The notes beneath the pieces were generated by a model. That model ran no database searches. It was not told the DNA's origin and saw only the letters and a list, made by a program, of their open reading frames with translations. This document shows positions 15,099 through 22,208 of a DNA stretch of 22,973 nucleotides, in pieces. The DNA comes from DATFKA01 sp042095835. Its GTDB lineage: Bacteria > Bacteroidota > Bacteroidia > Chitinophagales > Saprospiraceae. The DNA lies in the NCBI GenBank assembly GCA_042095835.1, contig JBELML010000107.1, positions 1-22,973 of the forward strand, in the 5' to 3' direction. The position numbers and the translations under genes were made by a program. Numbering within the stretch: the first letter of the stretch is position 1; every line of letters starts with the position of its first letter.

Positions 15099-18000
15099 AT
15101 GAAACCAACAAGTATCCGAAATTTTCTCTCCCTAATTTTTATTCTTTTTCTCTTCCAAGCATGTAATATCGACGAAGGTGCTACCTACGAATACGAGCGG
15201 GCACATGCGCCCTGGGCCGTCCGATCTGTACTGGATGATCAGCCACGTATGCTATCTGTAGCCTTGAATGATAATTTATGGGCTGCCTATAGTGCCGAAG
15301 ATGGGTCCCTCTATAAAGTTTGGAAAGGAGGCGTTAATTTTGATGGTGCCGTATATACGACGGCTCATGGACCTCAACCAAGTACCTTGGGCGACGCTTA
15401 TTTTGTGAATGCGGTGGAGAACCCCTGGGAAATCCGCAGAGGAGAGCAAAAATCTACGCCTACCATTCAATATAAAGGCCATGAATTCAAAAAAGGGCAG
15501 GTGTATATCAAGTACCATCTACAAGATGGTGATGCTACTGTCACGGTCCACGAAAGACCAGAGTATGTTACTAATGAAAGTGGCTCCAATGGCTTCGAGA
15601 GACAATTTACCGTAGAAGGTTTGCCTAGCGGGGCAGCACTCGTCTATAAAATGAATTTAAGTTCGGTGTCTTCTGAAAGAAATATTCAGACTGATGGAGA
15701 ACTATCCGTCATAGATAAAAAAGATCGGGAGTACAAAAGTATCAAAGCTTTTGATATGGATGCTGAGTTGAAGCTCAATGCTAATGCTACAACAACCATC
15801 ACCACTTATTTTACTAGACCACTTATCGAAAATGAAAATAAGGTAGTAGGTGCAGAAGAGGAAGAAGAGCGTCCGCTGGGCTATCGATTGATCGCACGCA
15901 ATGACTGTAAAACTTGCCATAATACTTATCGTCAAACCATTGGGCCGGCTTATATAGAAGTCGCTCGCAAGTATACCAATAATGAAGCCAATATTGCTAT
16001 GCTGACTTCTAAGGTGATTAATGGTGGCTCAGGTGTTTGGGGAGCAGCAGCTATGAATGCCCACCCTGAGGTGCCAGAGTCGGATATCAAAGCAATGGTA
16101 GAATATGTGATGACCCTCGATGCGGAAGAAGAAGCCGAGGCTGCTGCTGCCGCTGCTGCGGAGACACCAGCAGACCTGGAGTTGATAGCAGGTGAAGAGG
16201 TCGCGGAAGTAGACCTTTTCCCAGGAGTAATTGCAAAAGTTTTTGTTTCTCCTACCGAGTTGAATAAAGTAGCTGATCTGGATCAAACCGCCACTCCTGT
16301 ATTTGAGGGAATCATCCCAGAAATTAATGCACAGGATGCTGATTTAGAGATGCTGGGCGATAATTTTGGTATCGTTTTTAATGGGTATATCAAGATCACA
16401 AAATCTAATAATTATGTATTTCGTCTAGAGTCCGACGATGGCTCTATCCTGACGATTGATGACCAAGTGATTATTGATCACGATGGGCTACATGGCGCAG
16501 ATGCTCGAGATGGCGAAATTGCGCTATCAGCTGGTTATCATCCTTTCAAATTAGAGTATTTCCAGAAATCTGGTGGGAAAAGTGTGGCCCTGAAATGGCG
16601 TTCTTTTGATCAATCTAGAGAGTGGAAAGTGATCGGAACGACTAGCTTTGTACATCATAAAGATGATAAGCCGGGAGGCCAGACGGGTTCTCCTATGCAG
16701 ACCCAATTACGTATTCCTGGAGATGGCTTTAAGTTAGAAGCTATGCATCCGAGTTATACTTTGAATCAAGCCCGCCCCGAAGGGTTTGCACCAAAAGTTG
16801 CGGGTATGGATTTTATGTCTGACGGTCGTTTAGTAGTCAGTACCTGGGATGCAGAGGGTGGCGTGTACCTAGTAGAAAACCATCAAAGCGATGACCCAAG
16901 CCAAATTCAGTACAAGAAAATCGCTAGCGGTCTAGCAGAGCCCCTTGGTCTTAAGGTAGTGGATGATGAAATTTATATTTTACAAAAACAAGAACTCACC
17001 AAGCTGATTGACCATAATGGAGATGATATCATCGACGAGTACGAAACGGTTTCTAATGAGTGGATGGTCTCTTCCAATTTCCACGAATTTGCCTTTGGGC
17101 TAGTTTATAAAGAGGGCTGGTTTTATGGGACATTAGCTATTGCAATTATGCCGGGAGGCGCCAGCCGAAAATACCAAACACCGCACCGTGGAAAAGTATT
17201 CAGAGTGAATAAAGAGACTGGAGAATTTCAGTTGGTTGCGGAGGGACTACGGACACCTAATGGTATTGGAATCGGCGTAGATAATGAAATTTTTGTTGCG
17301 GATAACCAAGGAGATTGGCTGCCTTCTTCCAAGATTTTGCATATCCAGAAAGGGGACTTTTTTGGGAGTAGAGCAGTAGATTCAGCTCGTGTTGCTGGCT
17401 TGGAAATGAAGCCTCCAGTTGTGTGGTTACCACAAGATGAAATTGGAAATTCTCCAACGACGCCTTCTTATATCAACGACGGACCTTATAAGGGACAAAT
17501 GATACACGGTGAAGTGACTCATGGTGGCGTGAAACGTGTGTTTGTAGAAGAGGTGAATGGAGAATATCAAGGAGCGGTCTTCCGTTTTATCCAAGGTTTG
17601 GAGGCCGGTGTGAACAGACTCGTTTGGGGACCAGATGGCTCCCTTTATATTGGTGGTGTCGGTAGCTCCGGAAACTGGCAGCATAATGGTACGCTTTGGT
17701 ATGGTTTGCAACGTATGAAGTATCAAGAGAACAAGTCTTTTGAGATGCTTGCAGTACGAGCCAAATCTAATGGGCTTGAAATCGAAATGACCAAACCTTT
17801 AGCACTCGATCAAGGATGGGATCCTGCTGCCTATGATATACAACAATGGCGCTATGTGCCAACCAATGAATACGGCGGACCAAAAGTTGATCAGGAAAAA
17901 TTAAAGGTGCTTTCTGCGAATATATCAGAAGATAGAACAAAGATTTTCTTAGAAATAGCCGGTATGAAAAAGGAGCACGTCATTTATGTACATCTGCCTA

Positions 18001-18791
18001 ATAATTGGGTGAGTGAAGACGATACCGAGTTGTGGACCACCGAAGCTTGGTACACCTTAAACCAGATTCCAACTGCTAGTCCTGGTTTCGTAACCACGGC
18101 TCCTGACTTAGGTGGAACCAACCAACTGAGTGCTGCTGAACAAGCAGATGGATGGAAACTTCTATTTGACGGGGAAAACCTTGAAGGTTGGCGTAATTTC
18201 AATAAAACAACTATCGGCAAGAATTGGGTGATCGAAGATGGGGCCATCCACCTCAATGCAGAAAAGAAAGGAAGCAATGGTTGGCAAGCTGAAGATGGCG
18301 GTGATATCGTTTTTGATGAAGAATTTGAGAATTTTGAACTGCGTCTTGATTGGAAAATTGGGGACTGTGGTAATAGTGGAATTATGTACCTTGTACAGGA
18401 AGGCGAAGACTTTTCTAGTCCTTGGAATACAGGACCTGAAATGCAGGTACTCGATAATTCTTGTCATCCGGATGCGAAGATCGAAACCCACCGCGCAGGA
18501 GACCTTTATGATATGATCCAGTGTAAGTACGTAACCGTAAAACCCGCTGGGCAGTGGAATACGATTCGCCTAAAAATCGAGAATGGAAAACTTGAACAAT
18601 GGCAAAACGGCAGAAAAGTCGTAGAGACCGAATTGTTTAATGAGGCTTGGAAGGAAATGATCGCTAATTCCAAGTTCAAGGATATGTCAGGCTTTGGCTC
18701 TTTCAAGAAAGGTAAAATTTCACTACAAGATCATAGCGATCCAGTATGGTTCCGTAATATTAAAATCAAGAACCTGGATCAAGTGCAGTAG
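15099..18791 (+). CDS. Multidomain lipoprotein: cytochrome c + PA14 + beta-propeller + DUF1080 (3-keto-disaccharide hydrolase)
   Basis: The 1230-residue protein begins with a lipoprotein signal peptide (Cys22, FLFQAC; the lipobox is relaxed). Residues about 30-255 form a beta-rich domain I do not recognise. A class-I cytochrome c domain carries CKTCH at 270-274 and a likely Met axial ligand at M319 (AAAMNAHPEVPESDIKAMVEYVMTL). After an Ala/Glu linker, a PA14 carbohydrate-binding-type domain spans about 372-520 (FRLESDDGSILTIDDQVIID). A propeller related to PVC-type/glucose-sorbosone dehydrogenases covers about 538-870, with an EF-hand-like loop DHNGDDIIDEYE at 638-649. A linker domain (about 878-1000) precedes DUF1080 at about 1010-1230 (GWKLLFDGENLEGW, GNSGIMYLV). 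It should sit in the periplasm or on the outer membrane. Heme next to a propeller suggests an oxidoreductase, and DUF1080 a keto-glycoside-cleaving step; the exact substrate is unknown. Confidence 0.85.
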   Translation: MKPTSIRNFLSLIFILFLFQACNIDEGATYEYERAHAPWAVRSVLDDQPRMLSVALNDNLWAAYSAEDGSLYKVWKGGVNFDGAVYTTAHGPQPSTLGDAYFVNAVENPWEIRRGEQKSTPTIQYKGHEFKKGQVYIKYHLQDGDATVTVHERPEYVTNESGSNGFERQFTVEGLPSGAALVYKMNLSSVSSERNIQTDGELSVIDKKDREYKSIKAFDMDAELKLNANATTTITTYFTRPLIENENKVVGAEEEEERPLGYRLIARNDCKTCHNTYRQTIGPAYIEVARKYTNNEANIAMLTSKVINGGSGVWGAAAMNAHPEVPESDIKAMVEYVMTLDAEEEAEAAAAAAAETPADLELIAGEEVAEVDLFPGVIAKVFVSPTELNKVADLDQTATPVFEGIIPEINAQDADLEMLGDNFGIVFNGYIKITKSNNYVFRLESDDGSILTIDDQVIIDHDGLHGADARDGEIALSAGYHPFKLEYFQKSGGKSVALKWRSFDQSREWKVIGTTSFVHHKDDKPGGQTGSPMQTQLRIPGDGFKLEAMHPSYTLNQARPEGFAPKVAGMDFMSDGRLVVSTWDAEGGVYLVENHQSDDPSQIQYKKIASGLAEPLGLKVVDDEIYILQKQELTKLIDHNGDDIIDEYETVSNEWMVSSNFHEFAFGLVYKEGWFYGTLAIAIMPGGASRKYQTPHRGKVFRVNKETGEFQLVAEGLRTPNGIGIGVDNEIFVADNQGDWLPSSKILHIQKGDFFGSRAVDSARVAGLEMKPPVVWLPQDEIGNSPTTPSYINDGPYKGQMIHGEVTHGGVKRVFVEEVNGEYQGAVFRFIQGLEAGVNRLVWGPDGSLYIGGVGSSGNWQHNGTLWYGLQRMKYQENKSFEMLAVRAKSNGLEIEMTKPLALDQGWDPAAYDIQQWRYVPTNEYGGPKVDQEKLKVLSANISEDRTKIFLEIAGMKKEHVIYVHLPNNWVSEDDTELWTTEAWYTLNQIPTASPGFVTTAPDLGGTNQLSAAEQADGWKLLFDGENLEGWRNFNKTTIGKNWVIEDGAIHLNAEKKGSNGWQAEDGGDIVFDEEFENFELRLDWKIGDCGNSGIMYLVQEGEDFSSPWNTGPEMQVLDNSCHPDAKIETHRAGDLYDMIQCKYVTVKPAGQWNTIRLKIENGKLEQWQNGRKVVETELFNEAWKEMIANSKFKDMSGFGSFKKGKISLQDHSDPVWFRNIKIKNLDQVQ

Positions 18792-18841
18792 CGTAAGAGT
18801 TGAAGATTTAGCGAGGGAGACAATATTAAACCATTACAGAT

Positions 18842-18867
18842 GTAAAGACGACCTTGGGCGTCTTTAC
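18842..18867. promoter_or_regulatory. Hairpin between the fusion lipoprotein and the second DUF1080 gene
   Basis: A perfect 9-bp stem GTAAAGACG / CGTCTTTAC with an 8-nt loop (ACCTTGGG) lies in the 110-nt gap, 34 nt before the next start codon. No U-tract follows, so it is more likely an mRNA processing or stabilising structure or a partial attenuator than a full terminator. Confidence 0.45.
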
Positions 18868-18901
18868 CAATATGAAAAACATTTGCAAAAATTTTAAACA
18901 A

Positions 18902-19663
18902 ATGAAACAAACAATATTTCTACTACTCTGTACACTCTGCTTTCTGGGCGCTTGTACGCCAGCAGCAGAAGAACAAGCTGCAGATAGCGTCGAGGAAACC
19001 ACGCTTGAGCAGGTGACCGATAATGCCCTTACTGCCGCAGAGAAAGCAGAAGGCTGGCAGCTACTTTTTGATGGAAAATCGATGGATCAATGGCGCCTGT
19101 ATAAAAAAGATACCCTGGCAGGCTGGGCGATCAATAATGGAGAGATGCAGGCACTTGGAGAGGCCGGTCTAGAGGGCGCTGGATCAGACATTATCACCAA
19201 GGCGCAGTTTACCAATTTTGAACTGAGTTTGGATTGGAAAATTTCACCAGAAGGGAATAGCGGCATCTTTTTTAATGTAGTCGAAGATGATGACTTAACA
19301 GCCGTTTATCAATCTGGCCCAGAATACCAATTGATCGATGATGAAGGATTCCCGATGAAACTGGAGGATTGGCAGAAAACGGGTGCCAACTACGCTATGC
19401 ATTTGGCGAGCAATGTTGAGACCAAGCCAGTCGGTGAATTTAATACTTCTAAAATAAAGGTAAACGACGGTCATGTAGAGCATTGGTTGAATGGTAAAAT
19501 GGTAGTAGAATACGATTTATGGACAGAAGAGTGGACTACCTTAGTCACCGAAGGAAAATGGAAAGACTACCCTAAATATGGTAGAGCTAAAAGTGGGCAC
19601 ATTGCACTACAGGATCATGGCAACCAATGTTGGTTTAAAAATGTAAAAATCAGATCACTATGA
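18902..19663 (+). CDS. DUF1080 (3-keto-disaccharide hydrolase-like) lipoprotein
   Basis: The start is set at the ATG at 18902, because only from there does a clean lipoprotein signal appear (MKQTIFLLLCTLCFLGAC, lipid-attached Cys18). The frame extends upstream to 18854 with basic residues that do not fit. The 253-residue protein is one DUF1080 jelly-roll domain after an acidic linker: GWQLLFDGKSMDQWRLY, NFELSLDWKISPEGNSGIFFNV, then SGPEYQLIDDEGFP and GANYAMH, and IALQDHGNQCWFKNVKI at the end. Pfam names the family 3-keto-disaccharide hydrolase, from work on 3-keto-glycoside metabolism. It is the same subfamily as the C-terminal domain of the preceding 1230-aa protein (shared GNSGI...GPE.Q and SDPVWF/GNQCWF ends). 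It overlaps the next gene by 4 bp. Confidence 0.9.
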   Translation: MKQTIFLLLCTLCFLGACTPAAEEQAADSVEETTLEQVTDNALTAAEKAEGWQLLFDGKSMDQWRLYKKDTLAGWAINNGEMQALGEAGLEGAGSDIITKAQFTNFELSLDWKISPEGNSGIFFNVVEDDDLTAVYQSGPEYQLIDDEGFPMKLEDWQKTGANYAMHLASNVETKPVGEFNTSKIKVNDGHVEHWLNGKMVVEYDLWTEEWTTLVTEGKWKDYPKYGRAKSGHIALQDHGNQCWFKNVKIRSL

Positions 19664-20301
19664 TGAGGATTATCAATAATTGCTTGTTGATTTGTATTGC
19701 AGGGGCACTCGTTTTGGCTTGTCAGACGGCACCTCAGGAACAAGAGACCACTAGCAAAGCAACAAGCGTCGATTTGTTTAATGGTCAAAACCTTGATGGC
19801 TGGCGAATCCACGGTACCGAAAAGTGGTATGTTGAAGATGGAGACTTGATTTGCGAAAGTGGCCCAGATTCTGCCTATGGCTATCTTGCTACGGTTGATA
19901 CATTTAAAAACCTGGACTTAAGCCTAGAATTTAAACAAGAAGCCGAAGGGAATAGCGGTGTTTTTATCAGGTCCTCTATCGAAGGAGTGAAAATAAGCGG
20001 CTGGCAAGCAGAAGTAGCTCCTCCCGGAAGACATACGGGTGGTATCTACGAGTCCTATGGAAGAGGTTGGCTGATTCAGCCCGATTCTAGCCTCGACGCA
20101 GCGCTAAAGATGGGTGACTGGAACCTTTACCGCATTCGAGCAGTAGGAGATTCGGTGACCACTTGGCTCAACGGACAGCAAATGATCGCCTTTAAAGATG
20201 CCAAAATCGGAGCGGCCAAAGGTCAGATTGCCTTGCAGATTCACGATGGTGGAGGCATTAAAGTACGCTGGCGGAATTTAAGATTGAAAAAGTTGCCTTA
20301 G
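19660..20301 (+). CDS. DUF1080 lipoprotein, divergent second copy
   Basis: The 213-residue protein has a lipoprotein signal (ALVLAC, Cys21) and one DUF1080 domain: SVDLFNGQNLDGWRIHG, KNLDLSLEFKQEAEGNSGVFIR, WQAEVAPPGRHTGGIYES, MGDWNLYRIRAVGDSVTTWLNG and GQIALQIHDGGGIKVRWRNLRL. It lacks the insert of the other two DUF1080 domains and has the shorter 'GG.Y' form, so it is probably a paralogue with different substrate handling. Its ATG overlaps the TGA of the upstream gene (ATGA), a sign of translational coupling. The stop codon TAG lies within TTAGTAAC, the tip of the palindromic element (copy B), so the gene's very end is formed by the repeat. Confidence 0.9.
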   Translation: MMRIINNCLLICIAGALVLACQTAPQEQETTSKATSVDLFNGQNLDGWRIHGTEKWYVEDGDLICESGPDSAYGYLATVDTFKNLDLSLEFKQEAEGNSGVFIRSSIEGVKISGWQAEVAPPGRHTGGIYESYGRGWLIQPDSSLDAALKMGDWNLYRIRAVGDSVTTWLNGQQMIAFKDAKIGAAKGQIALQIHDGGGIKVRWRNLRLKKLP

Positions 20302-20459
20302 TAACAGACAAAAAACAACTTACCGATTTTGATGGAATCTTTTGGTCCAATACGACGTTAAAAAGCCTCGTCAATGCCCTGCATTGCCTACGTTTTTTGC
20401 CTTGTCTTGGCACAAAATCTTCTCGATCAAAATGCGGGACTTATTCTTTGTCCGTTACT
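20300..20459 (+). repeat. Long-palindrome element, copy B
   Basis: The 160-bp core has tips AGTAACAGACAAA (20300-20312) and TTTGTCCGTTACT (20447-20459), inverted with a single mismatch. The exact centre carries CAATGC-CCT-GCATTG. It differs from copy A at 5 of 167 positions. A third half-site AGTAACAGACAAA follows at 20461-20473 and forms a compact extra inverted repeat with the right tip. The element overlaps the stop codon of the DUF1080 gene and lies 38 nt before the Gfo/Idh/MocA gene, so it splits the likely operon. Confidence 0.88.
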
Positions 20460-20497
20460 TAGTAACAGACAAACATCTATATCACTAAAAATAAAAC

Positions 20498-21646
20498 ATG
20501 CGAAAAATAAGAATGGGAATGGTTGGCGGTGGCCGTGGTGCTTTTATTGGAGCCGTACACCGCATGGCTTCCGCAATTGACGGACAAATCGAATTGGTTT
20601 GTGGTGCTTTCAGTAGCTCACCAGAAAAATCTAAAGCCTCTGGTGCTGACTTATTTCTTCCAGAAGATCGAGTGTATAACTCCTATGCCGAGATGATCGA
20701 AAAGGAAAAAGCACTGCCAGCTGATGTGCGTATGGATTTTATCTCTATCGTGACACCCAATCATGTGCATTTTGGTCCTGCCAAGATGGCTTTAGAAAAT
20801 GGCTTCCACGTGGTTTGTGATAAACCTCTAGCCTTTAATTTAGAAGAAGCGCTGGAGTTAGAGCGATTAGTTCAGGAGACGGGCTTGATTTTTGCGCTCA
20901 CGCATAACTACACCGGTTATCCTATGGTGAAGCAAGCCAAAATGATGATTGAAAGTGGGGACCTTGGTACCATTAGAAAAGTAGTGGTAGAATATCCGCA
21001 AGGATGGTTGTCTACCAAACTAGAAGATTCAGATCAAAAGCAAGCTGCTTGGAGAACCGACCCTAAGCGATCTGGCGCAGCCGGCGCCATGGGAGATATT
21101 GGTACCCATGCTGAAAACCTCGCCGAATATATCACAGGCTTGCAGATTTCGGAGCTATGTGCTGATCTTTCCACTTTTGTAGAGGGTAGACTCTTGGACG
21201 ACGACGGCAATGTGTTATTGCGTTTTAATAATGGAGCTAAAGGCATTCTACACGCTAGTCAAATTGCTGCTGGAGAAGAAAACAACCTTAATATCAGAGT
21301 ATATGGTACCAAAGGAGGTATTCAGTGGTTCCAGATGGAGCCCAATACTTTAATTGTGAGGTGGCTAGATCAACCAACCCAAGTTCTACGGACTGGAGTT
21401 GGGGATTTGTATCCAGCAGCCCAAGGCGCTACACGTATTCCTGCCGGACATCCAGAAGGCTATTTAGAGGCATTTGGCAATATTTATCACAATTTCGCTA
21501 AATGTGTACAAGCTCGCTTGGCCGGTATAGCACCCGATCCATTGCATACCGATTTTCCAACAGTTAGTGATGGCGTACGAGGACTACAATTTATCGACAA
21601 ACTCATCGAATCTAATCAAAGCAACCAGAAATGGGTAAGCTTTTAG
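20498..21646 (+). CDS. Gfo/Idh/MocA family NAD(P)-dependent oxidoreductase
   Basis: The 382-residue protein is a cytoplasmic sugar oxidoreductase of the Gfo/Idh/MocA family. It has an N-terminal Rossmann fold with MVGGGRGAFIG (8-18), the SIVTPNHVHFGPAKMALENG segment, and the family's [E/D]KP motif as CDKPLA (K109-P110). The catalytic-domain motif GDIGTHAENL holds D200 and H204. The C-terminal part contains GHPEGYLEAFGNIYHNFA, common in Bacteroidota members. There is no signal peptide or Tat motif. It follows the DUF1080 genes on the same strand. In known 3-keto-glycoside pathways, such oxidoreductases interconvert sugars and 3-keto sugars. Sharing that role here is an inference; the substrate is unknown. 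It is separated from its neighbours by palindromic elements on both sides. Confidence 0.92.
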   Translation: MRKIRMGMVGGGRGAFIGAVHRMASAIDGQIELVCGAFSSSPEKSKASGADLFLPEDRVYNSYAEMIEKEKALPADVRMDFISIVTPNHVHFGPAKMALENGFHVVCDKPLAFNLEEALELERLVQETGLIFALTHNYTGYPMVKQAKMMIESGDLGTIRKVVVEYPQGWLSTKLEDSDQKQAAWRTDPKRSGAAGAMGDIGTHAENLAEYITGLQISELCADLSTFVEGRLLDDDGNVLLRFNNGAKGILHASQIAAGEENNLNIRVYGTKGGIQWFQMEPNTLIVRWLDQPTQVLRTGVGDLYPAAQGATRIPAGHPEGYLEAFGNIYHNFAKCVQARLAGIAPDPLHTDFPTVSDGVRGLQFIDKLIESNQSNQKWVSF

Positions 21647-21655
21647 AGACCACTC

Positions 21656-21676
21656 ACAGTGTAATAAGTACACTGT
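21656..21676. repeat. Extra tip hairpin at the left end of palindrome C
   Basis: ACAGTGTA-ATAAG-TACACTGT is a perfect 8-bp inverted repeat. Its right half is the left tip of palindrome copy C, and the same sequence recurs at the other tip (21812-21824). It begins 10 nt after the Gfo/Idh/MocA stop and mirrors the extra half-site at copy B. Confidence 0.7.
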
Positions 21677-21824
21677 AAAATAAATTCCTTAGCGTTTTGA
21701 AGCCATCTTTTGATCAATATCTTCGTTGTGTACTCGTCCCGATATAAATCGGGACTGCGCCACGCCTTGATCTTGGCCAAAATCTTGACTTCAAAAAATC
21801 AACTAACTTAATTTACAGTGTACT
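21667..21824 (+). repeat. Long-palindrome element, diverged copy C
   Basis: The 158-bp element has perfect 13-bp tips AGTACACTGTAAA (21667-21679) and TTTACAGTGTACT (21812-21824). A perfect 8-bp hairpin GTCCCGAT-ATAA-ATCGGGAC lies exactly at the centre (21736-21755). About 48 of 77 arm positions pair without gaps. The arms are recognisably related to copies A and B: ATCTTTTG-TC-AATA on the left, and GCCTTG.TCTTGGC..AAAATCTT on the right. The tips and the central stem differ in sequence but keep their place. It lies 20 nt after the stop of the Gfo/Idh/MocA gene. Confidence 0.75.
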
Positions 21825-21829
21825 AAGTT

Positions 21830-21870
21830 TTAAGCGTCCAAAATCAGACTTCCTGATTTTGGACGCTTAA
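21830..21870 (+). terminator. Strong 18-bp hairpin terminator
   Basis: TAAGCGTCCAAAATCAG (21831-21847) pairs perfectly with CTGATTTTGGACGCTTA (21853-21869) around a 5-nt loop ACTTC, plus one more T-A pair. GTTTTT follows. It is the best intrinsic terminator in the window and would end the DUF1080/oxidoreductase transcript after palindrome C. Confidence 0.75.
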
Positions 21871-22208
21871 GTTTTTATGGTATCGTATATTGGACTTGGA
21901 GTTCTTCTATAAAACGCTTGCACCAAAGCTCCACATTTTGTATTTTTGAACAAACCACCCTTCACACGACGATCCTCGTTTAGACTTTACTTATTCTTTG
22001 ACTGCTACTAATTGTGAATAGCTGCTTACCTATATATAAGGTGTAAATGGCTATTTACGCAATATTTATAAGTACACAATCGATTTATGTATATAGCAGT
22101 GCAATGGTCAATTGTCAATGCTGGATGGCTCAATAGCCTATTCACTTATTGACAAATTTCCCCATTGAAGCACTGTCCCATGAACTAGATAACCTAACCG
22201 TACACACT

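Larger units (their letters stand above)
21647..22208. other. 562-bp intergenic region: palindrome C, terminator, promoter region of the response regulator
   Basis: From left to right it holds the tip hairpin, palindrome C, the strong terminator, and then about 340 bp of AT-rich sequence leading to the response-regulator gene. Low-complexity words occur at about 22101-22160 (CAATGGTCAATTGTCAATG, GGCTCAATAGCC). No gene was found. The promoter of the regulator must lie in the last part; I could not pick a convincing -7 box. Confidence 0.6.

Noticed and set aside
18854..18901. Upstream start for the second DUF1080 lipoprotein
   Set aside because: It would put 16 unlikely residues in front of a clean lipoprotein signal and would begin inside the 18842-18867 hairpin.
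22149..22208. TTG start for the response regulator
   Set aside because: The receiver domain begins exactly at the ATG at 22209. The extra 20 residues match nothing, and the sequence there resembles the spacer's low-complexity words.
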